Positions 7,259-16,592 of a stretch of 49,470 bases of DNA are shown here, in pieces (the first letter of the stretch is position 1; each line of letters starts with the position of its first letter). The DNA is from an uncultured Alphaproteobacteria bacterium (lineage in GTDB: Bacteria > Pseudomonadota > Alphaproteobacteria > HIMB59 > GCA-002718135), in the NCBI GenBank assembly GCA_902514875.1, contig CABXSY010000009.1, forward strand, positions 1-49,470, in the 5' to 3' direction. Position numbers and translations under genes: made by a program. The notes under the pieces were generated by a model. The model was given only the letters and a program-made list of their open reading frames with translations. It had not been told where the DNA came from and searched no databases.

Positions 7259-8569
7259 TTATTTGTTTGCAACTAAACGAGGTTTTTTTGCAGCTCTAAA
7301 TCCATCTTCGAAATCGTTTACGATATCATCAAAGTCCTCTAAGCCAACGGACAATCTAATCATGTCATGAGATAATCCAGCAAATTTTAAAGTTGCCTCA
7401 TCCATTTGTGAATGAGTTGCTGATGCAGGATGTATAACTAATGTTCTTGCATCACCCACATTTGCTAAATGAGATGCTAGCTTAACATTATTAATAAAGG
7501 CAGCACCTGCTTCTTTTCCACCTTTAATTCCAAAGGCAATCATTGATCCCGTGCCCTTAGGGAGAATTTTTTCTGCAAGTTCCTTATCTGGATGACCAGG
7601 TGCACTTGCATGAGAAACCCAAGCAACACTTTCATGATTTGATAAATACTCAACCATCTTCAAAGCATTGGAACAATGTTTTTCCATACGAAGAGAAAGA
7701 GTTTCAAGTCCGTGTAAAATGTTCCATGCATTTTGAGGAGCTAAGCAAGGTCCCATGTCTCTCATTCCTTCAGCTCTTGCCATCATTGTAAATGCCGTTG
7801 GGCCAAATTCTTCAGCAAATGATAACCCATGATAACCTTCGTAAGGCTCAGTCATAGTTGGGAACTTATCATTCTGCATCCAATCAAATGTTCCACCTTC
7901 AACTAAAATTCCTGCCATAGAAGAGCCATTACCGCTCATCCATTTAGTTAATGAGTGAACGACAAGATCTGCGCCATGTTCAAAAGGTCTACATAAATAT
8001 GGAGTTTGATAGGTACTATCAATAATAAGTGGGATACCTGCTTCTTTAGCAATGTTTGATACTTCAGGCATGTTCATCAATTCATTACCCGGATTACCAA
8101 CAAGCTCACCAAAAATACCTTTAGTATTTGGTTGAATAGCTTTTTTGAAACCTTCTGTGTCTCTTGGTTTTACAAAAGTTGTTTTAATGCCAAACTTAGG
8201 AAGTGTTAATCTAAATAAGTTTACTGTTCCCCCATAAAGCTGAGAAGAAACAACCATGTGATCACCAGCATTACAAAGAGTCATGATGGTTAAAAATATT
8301 GCACTCATTCCGGATGCGGTTGCAAGAGCAGCTGTTCCACCTTCTAGTGCACAAACTCTCTCTTCTAAAACTTGTACTGTAGGGTTGGACATACGACTAT
8401 AAATATGACCACCTCTTTCTAGATTAAAAAGTGCTGCCGCATGGTCAACATCATCAAACATATATGAAGTTGTTTGATAGATTGGTACTTGTCTTGAGCC
8501 AGCGTTTTTACTTGGCTGATAACCAGCATGAAGACTAAGTGTGTCAAATTTATATGTTTTTGGATCCAT
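7259..8569 (-). CDS. metY: O-acetylhomoserine sulfhydrylase
   Basis: A 436-residue PLP enzyme of the Cys/Met metabolism family, at the usual length for O-acetylhomoserine aminocarboxypropyltransferase. It replaces the acetyl group of O-acetylhomoserine with sulfide (or methanethiol), giving homocysteine (or methionine). The PLP lysine is K209 in VVHSLTKWMSG, and the IDSTYQTP segment holds the conserved Asp for the cofactor nitrogen. The N-terminal FDTLSLHAGYQP and YSRMSNPT motifs are diagnostic of the MetY subgroup. An AAAGGAG ribosome binding site lies at the end of the upstream ligase gene, and the stop and start codons abut. Its acetyl substrate would come from MetX at 19052. Confidence 0.93.
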   Translation of the reverse strand: MDPKTYKFDTLSLHAGYQPSKNAGSRQVPIYQTTSYMFDDVDHAAALFNLERGGHIYSRMSNPTVQVLEERVCALEGGTAALATASGMSAIFLTIMTLCNAGDHMVVSSQLYGGTVNLFRLTLPKFGIKTTFVKPRDTEGFKKAIQPNTKGIFGELVGNPGNELMNMPEVSNIAKEAGIPLIIDSTYQTPYLCRPFEHGADLVVHSLTKWMSGNGSSMAGILVEGGTFDWMQNDKFPTMTEPYEGYHGLSFAEEFGPTAFTMMARAEGMRDMGPCLAPQNAWNILHGLETLSLRMEKHCSNALKMVEYLSNHESVAWVSHASAPGHPDKELAEKILPKGTGSMIAFGIKGGKEAGAAFINNVKLASHLANVGDARTLVIHPASATHSQMDEATLKFAGLSHDMIRLSVGLEDFDDIVNDFEDGFRAAKKPRLVANK

Positions 8570-10213
8570 TTATAACTCCTTTGCTTTTGTTCTTAATTCA
8601 AATTTCTGTATCTTCCCAGTTGAAGTTTTTGGTAACTCACCAAAGATTACATTCTTTGGTCTTTTAAATCCAGCCATATTTTCCTTACAAAACTGTATAA
8701 TTTCCTCTTCTGTGGCATTTTTTCCAGGCGCTAATTCAACAAATGCACAAGGAGTTTCACCCCACTTTTCATCTGGCCTAGCAACAACAGCAACAAGAGA
8801 CACAGAATCATGTTTTGCTACAACGTTCTCTACCTCAACTGAGGAAATATTTTCTCCACCTGAAATGATAATATCTTTAGATCGATCCTTTATTTGAATG
8901 TAACCATCAGGATAAACAACGGCTAAATCTCCAGAATGAAACCAGCCATTCTTCATAGACGTTTCTGTGGCTTCTTTATTTTTATAATATCCTTTCATTA
9001 CAACATTACCTCTAATAAGTATCTCTCCCATGGTCTTACCATCCATAGGAACACATTGATAACTTTCTGGATCAGCAACAATGACTTCTTCTGTATTAGG
9101 GTAACGAACACCTTGTCTAGAATTAATGTCTGCTTTTTCTGTTTTAGGAAGTTCGTTCCATTCTTCATTCCATGCACATTGTAATATGTGTCCGTATGTT
9201 TCTGTCAATCCATATACATGCATTACCTCGAACCCAAGATTATCCATTTTTTCAAGTATGGCACTTGTAGGTGGTGCACCAGCAGTTAAAACATATACTT
9301 TATGATTTATTTCTTTTTTATCTTTTTCATCTGCATTTGCGATTAAACTTAAAACTATTGGAGCTCCTCCAAAATGAGTAACCTTATGCTTATCAATCAA
9401 ATTATAAATGTCTTTAGCAACAATATATCGACAGCAAACTACTTTAGCGTGAATTAGTGCAGCAGTCCATGGATACCCCCATCCATTACAATGGAACATT
9501 GGCACAGTGTATAAAAAAGTTAATTTGTTTGTCATATTCCACGCTGTTACACTTCCAGTTGACATGAGATAAGAACCGCGATGATGGTAAACAACACCTT
9601 TGGGTTTACCTGTTGTGCCAGATGTATAACTTAAAGAGATTGCCTGCCACTCATCATCAGGTAAAGACCATTTAAAAAAATTATCACCAGTTAAAAGAAA
9701 ATCTTCATAAGTCCATTTACCAATTCTCTCACCCTCACCTTCTTTAAATATTGCCTGTTCATCGTGAATATCAATAATAGGAATATTTTTTCCATAGAGG
9801 CTTAATGCTTTTTTCATGACGGGTGAAAATTGTGTATCTGTAATTAATAATTTTGCATCACTATGATCTAGGATGTATGAAATTGTTTCTGCGTCAAGTC
9901 TTGTATTAATAGTATTAATTACAGCTCCAATCATCGGAATAGAATAATGGGCCTCAAATATTTCAGGTGTATTAGCTGCAATTATGGAAACTGTATCTCC
10001 TTTGCCAATACCTTGTTTTTCTAAAGCGCTAGCAAATTTCGTACAACGATTATATGTTTCTATCCAAGTATAACTTCTATTACCATAAACAAGTGACTCA
10101 TAATTAGGATAAATATCTTTAGCACGGGAAATAAAACTTAAGGGAGACAATGGAACATAATTAGCTGTATTTTTATCAAGATTTGTATCGAAATTATTCA
10201 TCCATCCCTCCAA
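8570..10213 (-). CDS. acyl-CoA ligase (AMP-forming)
   Basis: A 547-residue member of the ANL superfamily that activates a carboxylic acid with ATP and CoA. The P-loop-like SLSYTSGTTGKPKG is at about residues 193-206, the A5 motif VYGLTETYG near 338, and the hinge and C-terminal domain motif GWFHSGDLAVVYPDGYIQIKDR is followed by DIIISGGENISSVEVE. The near-terminal PKTSTGKIQK carries the adenylation lysine. The sequence type is that of short- or medium-chain fatty acid ligases; family members also include DmdB, the methylmercaptopropionate ligase of DMSP breakdown. The exact acid cannot be told from motifs. It lies 28 bases after the FadN-like gene and directly before metY. Confidence 0.88.
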   Translation of the reverse strand: MEGWMNNFDTNLDKNTANYVPLSPLSFISRAKDIYPNYESLVYGNRSYTWIETYNRCTKFASALEKQGIGKGDTVSIIAANTPEIFEAHYSIPMIGAVINTINTRLDAETISYILDHSDAKLLITDTQFSPVMKKALSLYGKNIPIIDIHDEQAIFKEGEGERIGKWTYEDFLLTGDNFFKWSLPDDEWQAISLSYTSGTTGKPKGVVYHHRGSYLMSTGSVTAWNMTNKLTFLYTVPMFHCNGWGYPWTAALIHAKVVCCRYIVAKDIYNLIDKHKVTHFGGAPIVLSLIANADEKDKKEINHKVYVLTAGAPPTSAILEKMDNLGFEVMHVYGLTETYGHILQCAWNEEWNELPKTEKADINSRQGVRYPNTEEVIVADPESYQCVPMDGKTMGEILIRGNVVMKGYYKNKEATETSMKNGWFHSGDLAVVYPDGYIQIKDRSKDIIISGGENISSVEVENVVAKHDSVSLVAVVARPDEKWGETPCAFVELAPGKNATEEEIIQFCKENMAGFKRPKNVIFGELPKTSTGKIQKFELRTKAKEL

Positions 10214-10241
10214 ATTTTAATAGATACTACAAGAAATCAAA

Positions 10242-12476
10242 TTAATTTACTAATGGTTTTCCTGTTTCTAATGTGTGTTTTATTCTTTCCTGTGTTTTAG
10301 GCATCTGGATAAGTCGCATGAATGCTTCAAGCTCTAAATTATATAAATCATCTTCTGTTAGATCAGAATTCATATTTGTATTACCACCACTTAAAACAAA
10401 AGCAATTTGTTTTCCAACTTCCAAACTATGATCCATTATTTTGTTTTCACTGTAAAGTTTTTCTAACTTTTCAAACATTTTATCTTTTACAGAACTTCCT
10501 CCAAGTCTGAATACAGGTTCGCTGGGTTTGATATAATTGCTTTGAATATTGTTAAGTAATTCAATAGCTGTTGTGAGTTGTCTATCCCTATTAATTACAA
10601 CCTTATCTTTACTAAGAAAAAATTGATTAGGTTTAGCTTCATTTGGTGAACTTGAAGTAATAGCATAACCAATAAGATCAAAGACTTTCATAGAAGCATA
10701 TTCTGAATTTTCTTTTCCTTCAGGTGTTTGTAACCAACGCCACAACATTTCCTTACATCCTCCGCCCGCAGGTATTAGACCGACTAGAGATTCAACAAGA
10801 CCTAAAACAACATTTGTATGTGAGACAGAGTAATCACAGTGAAGCACTACTTCAAATCCTCCTCCAATTGCTAAACCAGAAGGTGCTGCAATAAAAGGTT
10901 TATCTGCATATTTTATTGCTTTACAGGTTTGTTGAAAGTCTACGATAAATTTTTCAATTTTGGACCATTCATTATTTTTAGCAAAATCCATTACATAATT
11001 TAAATTTACACCTGCTGAGAATTGCATTGCTTCATTTATTATAATTGTACTTTTATTATTTTGTGCAGCTTCTTTTAAAGCAAGCATAGAGTCTGTACTA
11101 AGAGCGTTAGCTTTAGTGGTAAATTCTACAATTTGAAAAGATGAAGAATCTTGTACGTTTGCAGAAGCATTATGAAATGTTTTTTTTAATTTAAGAGATC
11201 TAAGATTATCAATATTAGGATCAAGATAGCCTGGTCTTTTTTCAAATTTAAAATTATTTTGAATTGTTTTAAAATAATTGATGTCAGTATTTTCCTGAAT
11301 AAAGGAATTTGTCTCTATATTTGATAACATCTCGAATGGACCAATAGTCCAATTAAAGCCTAATCTTAGAGCATCATCAATATCTATATATTTAGATGAA
11401 ACATCTGGAATTAGAAAAGCAGCATACCTAATTACTTTTGTTAGTATCGATTTTGCATACTTGCCATATTTATCATCTCTTTCAATTAATTTTTTTATAT
11501 CTATTTTATCACCCAATCCTAAATTTATTTTTTTACTAGGAGAGTATTCTCCAGTTTCTAGGTTAATTGCTTCAAGAATTTTTTTACCATCTGACTTATT
11601 CATTCTGTAAAAACCACCCTTGCCTTTTCTGCCAGTATAGCCTGTATCGATTAGTTTTTTTACTAACGGAATTTCTTGAGCAACTTCGTGAAAGGGGTCT
11701 TCAATTGGTAATTCTTTGATGAAACTTTTTAAGACATCTGCCATTAGATCGATGCCAATCAAATCATACAAACCAAAAATACCTGTTTTAGGAATACCCA
11801 TTGGTCTTCCAAATACTGCATCTGCTTCTTCAATTGATATATTCATTTTAAATGCTTCAGTCATAGCAACTTGCATTGCATAAACACCAATTCTATTTCC
11901 AATAAATCCTGGTGTATCATTGCAAATAATTACACCCTTTCCAAGTTGTTGATCACAAAAAGTTTTTAAGAAATTAATTTTTTCAGTATCATTAATTGGT
12001 TCAGTAACAATTTCTAGAAGAGCCATATAACGTACCGGATTAAAAAAATGAGTGATACAGAAATTTTTCTTCATATCGTTAGACATTTTTTCAGATAAAA
12101 CTTTCAATGGAATAGTTGAGGTATTTGATGAAATTATAGAAGAGGGTTTGCGTGCGTCTTGTATTTTAGAATATATTGAATGTTTAATATCAATTCTTTC
12201 TACTACAGCTTCAACAACCCAATCAGCTTCTGAGACAACAGAAAAATCATCTTCTATATTTCCAGTTTTAATAAATTCTGCCTTAGTTTTTTCTACAAGT
12301 AGTGGAGGTCTTGATTTTAATATTCTATCTTTTGCATTTTCTGTAATTTGATTTCGTGATCCTTCATTTGAAGGCAGATCAAGGAGAGTCACGGAAATTC
12401 CTGCATTAGCAACCTGGGCAGCAATTCCACTTCCCATAGTGCCAGATCCTATTACTACTACTTTTTTAATATTCAT
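10242..12476 (-). CDS. FadN-type 3-hydroxyacyl-CoA dehydrogenase / enoyl-CoA hydratase fusion
   Basis: A 744-residue bifunctional beta-oxidation protein with the dehydrogenase first and the hydratase last, the reverse of FadB/FadJ. Residues 1-30 hold the NAD-binding GSGTMGSGIAAQVANAG. THFFNP near residue 143 contains the catalytic histidine of 3-hydroxyacyl-CoA dehydrogenase, and GFIGNR follows. The C-terminal third carries the crotonase fold, with oxyanion segment SAGVNLNYV and the PSGLAIGGGFEVVLHCD and GLVESLVGLIPAGGG motifs. This order matches Bacillus FadN. No thiolase or acyl-CoA dehydrogenase is next to it, so the rest of the cycle must be encoded elsewhere. It is the first gene of the operon with the ligase, metY and the hydrolase. 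Confidence 0.9.
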   Translation of the reverse strand: MNIKKVVVIGSGTMGSGIAAQVANAGISVTLLDLPSNEGSRNQITENAKDRILKSRPPLLVEKTKAEFIKTGNIEDDFSVVSEADWVVEAVVERIDIKHSIYSKIQDARKPSSIISSNTSTIPLKVLSEKMSNDMKKNFCITHFFNPVRYMALLEIVTEPINDTEKINFLKTFCDQQLGKGVIICNDTPGFIGNRIGVYAMQVAMTEAFKMNISIEEADAVFGRPMGIPKTGIFGLYDLIGIDLMADVLKSFIKELPIEDPFHEVAQEIPLVKKLIDTGYTGRKGKGGFYRMNKSDGKKILEAINLETGEYSPSKKINLGLGDKIDIKKLIERDDKYGKYAKSILTKVIRYAAFLIPDVSSKYIDIDDALRLGFNWTIGPFEMLSNIETNSFIQENTDINYFKTIQNNFKFEKRPGYLDPNIDNLRSLKLKKTFHNASANVQDSSSFQIVEFTTKANALSTDSMLALKEAAQNNKSTIIINEAMQFSAGVNLNYVMDFAKNNEWSKIEKFIVDFQQTCKAIKYADKPFIAAPSGLAIGGGFEVVLHCDYSVSHTNVVLGLVESLVGLIPAGGGCKEMLWRWLQTPEGKENSEYASMKVFDLIGYAITSSSPNEAKPNQFFLSKDKVVINRDRQLTTAIELLNNIQSNYIKPSEPVFRLGGSSVKDKMFEKLEKLYSENKIMDHSLEVGKQIAFVLSGGNTNMNSDLTEDDLYNLELEAFMRLIQMPKTQERIKHTLETGKPLVN

Positions 12477-12530
12477 GTGAGTTCTATAAAGCTGAGCTTA
12501 TATAAGAAAAATTTGCCGTATGAAAATAAT

Positions 12531-12559
12531 TTAAGCATAAGAGTGGAAATTAATATAAA
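12531..12559 (+). promoter_or_regulatory. possible promoter of the argH operon
   Basis: TTAAGC (12531-12536) and TATAAA (12554-12559) are separated by 17 bases and would place the transcript start near 12566, about 15 bases before the argH ATG. The -10 box is good and the -35 box is weak. The 104-base region also has to hold the divergent promoter of the FadN-like operon. By-eye match only; the base composition makes chance TATAAA boxes common. Confidence 0.35.
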
Positions 12560-12580
12560 TATCTCTTATAGGCGCGCAAA

Positions 12581-13963
12581 ATGAAAAAAAATCCTTCAAG
12601 AAATGTCCATTTTTCAAAGGGGCCTAGTAAGATTTTAGATGCAATTAATTCGTCTATAGATACCGATCAACGTCTGTATAAAGAAGATATAACTGGTTCA
12701 ATAGCGCATGCTAAGATGCTCGGTAAACAAAAAATAATAAATAAAAAAGAACAAAGTGCAATAGTCTTTGGACTTAAAGCAATTGAAAGAGATATTGAAA
12801 AAAACAAGGTATTATTTTCAAAAAAACTTGAAGATATTCATATGAATATTGAAAGTTTATTATTTAAGAAAATTGGAAAAGTTGCAGGAAAGCTTCATAC
12901 TGCAAGATCTAGAAATGATCAGGTAGTAACTGATTTAAAATTATGGGTTAAAAAAGAATCTAAAATTTTAGATAGTGAACTAAAAAAATTTCAAAGAACT
13001 TTAATTAATATTGCAACAAAAAATACTGAAACAATTATGCCAGGTTACACTCATTTACAGATTGCTCAACCAATAACATTGGCTCATCATGTTTTAGCTT
13101 ATGTTGAAATGATTGGTAGAGACAGAACAAGACTTGAAGATTGTTTATATCGTCTTAATGAAAACCCATTAGGAGCAGCTGCGCTTGCAGGCACCTCTTT
13201 TCCTATTGATAGAAAATATACATCTAAAGAGTTAGGTTTTAGAGAGCCAACAAAAAATGCCATGGATACAGTCTCAGATAGAGATTTTGTAATAGAATTT
13301 TTATTTGTTCTATCATTAATTGCTGTTCATTTATCAAAAATAGCAGAGGAAATAGTACTTTGGTCAAATCAACAATTTTATTTTATAAATTTACCAGATG
13401 ATCTTTCAACTGGCAGTTCAATTATGCCTCAGAAAAAAAATCCTGATGGCGCAGAACTTGTTAGAGGAAAAACAAGTATTATCATTAGTAATTTAAGTAC
13501 AATGCTTAATATTATTAAAGGGTTGCCACTTTCTTATAGTAAAGACTTACAAGACGATAAACAAATAACATTTGATTCATACGACAATGTTTCTTTGTGT
13601 ATAAAAGTTATGAATGAAATTTTATCAAAATCTACATTCAACAAAACTAGAATGAAAGAGTTGATTGATAATTCAAATGCAACCGCTACAGATTTAGCTA
13701 ATTGGTTGGTTCAAGAACTTAGATATTCATTTAGAGATGCTTATGTTGTGACTGGAAAGATTGTTTCTTATTGTTCAAAACAAAATAGAAACATAGATTC
13801 ATTATCTCTTGGTGAATTAAAAAAATTCGACAAAAATATAACGGTTGATGCAAAAAAAGTGCTATCAGCTACTAACAGTGTTAAATCAAAATCAAGTTTT
13901 GGGGGTACAGCTCCTGAAATTACTAAAAAAATGATAAAACTTGTTATAAAAAAATACTTATAA
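12581..13963 (+). CDS. argH: argininosuccinate lyase
   Basis: A 460-residue enzyme of the fumarase/aspartase superfamily, at the usual length, that cleaves argininosuccinate to arginine and fumarate. The signature GSSIMPQKKNPDGAE, the flexible loop with the catalytic serine, lies at about residues 280-294. Earlier blocks LHTARSRNDQV and PGYTHLQIAQPIT are the conserved substrate-binding motifs. It is the first gene of the argH-lipoprotein-lysA operon, a common alphaproteobacterial arrangement. Its last base overlaps the ATG of the lipoprotein gene. Confidence 0.96.
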   Translation: MKKNPSRNVHFSKGPSKILDAINSSIDTDQRLYKEDITGSIAHAKMLGKQKIINKKEQSAIVFGLKAIERDIEKNKVLFSKKLEDIHMNIESLLFKKIGKVAGKLHTARSRNDQVVTDLKLWVKKESKILDSELKKFQRTLINIATKNTETIMPGYTHLQIAQPITLAHHVLAYVEMIGRDRTRLEDCLYRLNENPLGAAALAGTSFPIDRKYTSKELGFREPTKNAMDTVSDRDFVIEFLFVLSLIAVHLSKIAEEIVLWSNQQFYFINLPDDLSTGSSIMPQKKNPDGAELVRGKTSIIISNLSTMLNIIKGLPLSYSKDLQDDKQITFDSYDNVSLCIKVMNEILSKSTFNKTRMKELIDNSNATATDLANWLVQELRYSFRDAYVVTGKIVSYCSKQNRNIDSLSLGELKKFDKNITVDAKKVLSATNSVKSKSSFGGTAPEITKKMIKLVIKKYL

Positions 13964-14148
13964 TGATCAGATTAATATTATTATCATTTTTGTTGTTTAC
14001 TTTTAGTTGTGGTAAAGTTGGCCCTTTAAGTTTACCGGAAGATCAAGTAGACAAATCCGTAATTACTTATCCATGTGATGAAGCATGTTTAGAGAAATTA
14101 GAAGAAGAGAAAAAACGTCAACAATCCGTTATTATAAATACTGAATAA
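13963..14148 (+). CDS. lptM: small LptM-like lipoprotein
   Basis: A 61-residue lipoprotein. A short N-terminal hydrophobic segment ends in a lipobox with the lipidated cysteine at residue 16 (FTFSC). It is followed at once by GKVGPLSLPE, the pattern shared with LptM/YifL (C-G-x-x-G-P-L-x-L-P). LptM helps the LPS translocon LptD mature in the outer membrane of enterobacteria. Two more cysteines occur in YPCDEACLEK, which is not part of the classic LptM core. Its position between argH and lysA is conserved in many alphaproteobacteria. The family assignment rests on the short motif and the context. Confidence 0.75.
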   Translation: MIRLILLSFLLFTFSCGKVGPLSLPEDQVDKSVITYPCDEACLEKLEEEKKRQQSVIINTE

Positions 14149-15390
14149 ATGCTCACTTATAAAAATAACGACCCGTATATTGAGGGCGCTTCTCTATATG
14201 ACTTGGTAAAAGTTTGTGAAACACCTTTTTACGTGTATTCACAAGAAAAAATTATTAATCAAGTAAATAAAACTAAAGATATTTTGGGTAATAATATTTT
14301 TTATTCAATTAAGTCTAATTCAAATCAAGCTATTTTGAAATTAATGAACTCGTTAGATATTGGAGCAGATGTAGTCTCAGTTGGTGAATTAAAAAGGGCC
14401 TTAGAAGCTGGTTTCGATCCAAATAAAATAATTTTTGAAGGTGTTGGAAAATCTGAACAAGATTTACTCTATGCTATACATAAAAATATACGTTTAATTA
14501 ATACTGAATCTTTAGAAGAAATAAAACTACTTGATAATTTAGCAAATGAAAAAAATAAAATCGTTGATATTGGTGTTAGACTTAATCCAGATGTTGATGG
14601 TGAAACTTTAAGTAAAATTTCAACAGGAAAAAAAACTGATAAGTTTGGTATTGAATTTGAAAATTTAGATAAAATTATCAAATTAGTTAAAAGTTGTAAA
14701 AATCTAAATTTAATTGGTATTAGTTGTCATATTGGAAGTCAAATTAGTAAAATTGAGGCATATAAAAATACATTTTCTCAAATGAAAATGGCCGCAGATA
14801 AGTTTATTGAATCAGGTATTAATATCAAACATTTAGATTTGGGCGGAGGTTTTCATATTAAATATGAAGATTCTGATCCCAACTTTAATATTGAGATGGT
14901 CAAGGAAGAACTTGATAATTGTTTTACGCAAACAAACTATGAATTATCGTTTGAGCCTGGTCGGTATTTAATTGCTGAAGCTGGAGTTACAGTTACCTCT
15001 ATTATTACAATTAAAAATAATGGGGGTATAAATTATTTAATTGTTGATGCTGGTATGAATACATTGATACGTCCTGCTATGTACGGTGCACATCATGACA
15101 TATCAGCAATAAATGTAAACTCAGATGAGTTTATGAATTATGCTATTGCTGGTCCAATTTGTGAAAGTTCAGATATTTTTTTAAAAAATATAAAATTGAC
15201 TAAACAAAAAATTGGCAATCTACTGGTTATAAAAAATACAGGAGCCTATGGAAAAGTAATGTCTTCAAATTATAACTCTAGGCCATTGCCCTCTGAAATA
15301 CTAGTAAACCACGATAAATATGCAATTATTTATTCTCCAGAGAAAATAGAGAAAACAATTGAAGCTGATATTATTCCGAGCTGGTTGTAA
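14149..15390 (+). CDS. lysA: diaminopimelate decarboxylase
   Basis: A 413-residue PLP enzyme of fold type III that makes L-lysine from meso-diaminopimelate. The PLP lysine is K55 in FYSIKSNSN. HIGSQI and the glycine-rich LDLGGGFHIKY bind the phosphate, FEPGRYLIAEAG contributes the arginine that holds the substrate, and GPICESSD supplies the catalytic cysteine from the partner subunit. Length fits the family. It starts with ATG directly after the lipoprotein stop and ends directly against the convergent zinc-ribbon gene, with no intergenic space. Confidence 0.95.
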   Translation: MLTYKNNDPYIEGASLYDLVKVCETPFYVYSQEKIINQVNKTKDILGNNIFYSIKSNSNQAILKLMNSLDIGADVVSVGELKRALEAGFDPNKIIFEGVGKSEQDLLYAIHKNIRLINTESLEEIKLLDNLANEKNKIVDIGVRLNPDVDGETLSKISTGKKTDKFGIEFENLDKIIKLVKSCKNLNLIGISCHIGSQISKIEAYKNTFSQMKMAADKFIESGINIKHLDLGGGFHIKYEDSDPNFNIEMVKEELDNCFTQTNYELSFEPGRYLIAEAGVTVTSIITIKNNGGINYLIVDAGMNTLIRPAMYGAHHDISAINVNSDEFMNYAIAGPICESSDIFLKNIKLTKQKIGNLLVIKNTGAYGKVMSSNYNSRPLPSEILVNHDKYAIIYSPEKIEKTIEADIIPSWL

Positions 15391-15834
15391 CTAATTTAAA
15401 GTATTGTGTATAATTTTAGCTAAGTCTGAAATTATCAAATTTAAATTAAAGAAAAATTCCCTAATATAGAAATCAATAATAATAAAAGTATTTGCACCGT
15501 AGGATCGAAAAATCCATATTGCTAAAATTACAACTATAGCTAGAGCAATTACTATAGTCGAATTAATAACACTAGGTTTTTCTTGTCTTACAACTGTACT
15601 TGGTAAATTTCTGACTGGATCTTTTTCTAATTTTTCTTTTTGTTTATTATTTTTTAAAATTTGATCGAATTCTTCTTTTTTTGTGGATGGGACTGATGAC
15701 GTAATGTCAGTATCATCTAATTCTTGAAACCATTGATGATTACAATTTGCGCATTCAACCATTCTACCATTTGGTTTAAGATCTATAGAATTTACTAAAT
15801 ACTTGAATTCACAATTAGAGCAAACAATGAACAT
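15391..15834 (-). CDS. zinc-ribbon (MJ0042-type) membrane protein
   Basis: A 147-residue protein with an N-terminal zinc finger. CSNC at about residues 5-8 and CANC at about 33-36 are followed by HQWF, the pattern of the MJ0042 zinc-finger family common at the N-terminus of alphaproteobacterial proteins. A charged linker follows, then one transmembrane helix (about residues 92-110) and a hydrophobic tail. The function of the family is not known; one model is regulation or protein interaction at the inner face of the membrane. Confidence 0.75.
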   Translation of the reverse strand: MFIVCSNCEFKYLVNSIDLKPNGRMVECANCNHQWFQELDDTDITSSVPSTKKEEFDQILKNNKQKEKLEKDPVRNLPSTVVRQEKPSVINSTIVIALAIVVILAIWIFRSYGANTFIIIDFYIREFFFNLNLIISDLAKIIHNTLN

Positions 15835-15884
15835 AAATTATATATAGATCAGTCAGGCTAGTATATAAAACAAAATCATAAAGT

Positions 15885-16592
15885 ATGTTAATTTTAAAAA
15901 GTATAATATTTTATATTTCCTTGGTTATATGGACTGTGTTGATGGGTATTGTGTGTTTACCCTTCCTCTTATTACCAAGTTATTTACTTAAATATCCAAC
16001 CAAGCTTTGGATACGTGTTATTTTTGTTTTTCTTAATCTTATATGTAATATTAAACATAAAATTGAGGGTTTAGAAAATATTCCAAATGAAAGTGTCTTA
16101 ATTGCGTCTAAACACCAGTCTGCATTTGAGACACTCGCACTCTATTACTATTTAAAAGATTGTTTCTTTGTCCATAAAAGAGAGCTTTTCTTTATACCAA
16201 TTTTTGGCCAATATTTATTCAAGTCTAATATGGTTGCGATTAATAGAGAGGGGGGGACAAAAGCTATGAGAGACATGTTACAAAAAGTTCAATCAAAATT
16301 ATCTTTTGGATCATCAATTATTATTTTCCCCGAAGGAACAAGAAAACTGCCTGGTAGTAAACCGGATTATAAGACAGGTTTTATTGGAATTTATAATCAC
16401 ACAAAAAGAAAAATTCTTCCTGTGGCTTTAAATTCAGGTTTATGTTGGCCAAAACAATCATGGGTATTAGAAAAGGGATTAATTACTATAAAATTTTTAC
16501 CGACAATTGATGAAGGTTTAGATAAAAAAATTTTGTTAAATGAAGTTCAAAATAGAATAGAAACTGCTTCAAATTTATTATTGGATAACTAA
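15885..16592 (+). CDS. plsC: 1-acyl-sn-glycerol-3-phosphate acyltransferase
   Basis: A 235-residue membrane-associated acyltransferase that converts lysophosphatidic acid to phosphatidic acid in phospholipid synthesis. The first hydrophobic segment is at residues 1-30. The catalytic block reads SKHQSAFET, where the family's H-x4-D has E in place of D; this variant is usual in alphaproteobacterial PlsC proteins. The substrate-binding block FPEGTRKLPG follows. The length is typical. The gene is flanked by convergent neighbours and its stop overlaps that of the prephenate dehydrogenase gene. Confidence 0.88.
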   Translation: MLILKSIIFYISLVIWTVLMGIVCLPFLLLPSYLLKYPTKLWIRVIFVFLNLICNIKHKIEGLENIPNESVLIASKHQSAFETLALYYYLKDCFFVHKRELFFIPIFGQYLFKSNMVAINREGGTKAMRDMLQKVQSKLSFGSSIIIFPEGTRKLPGSKPDYKTGFIGIYNHTKRKILPVALNSGLCWPKQSWVLEKGLITIKFLPTIDEGLDKKILLNEVQNRIETASNLLLDN

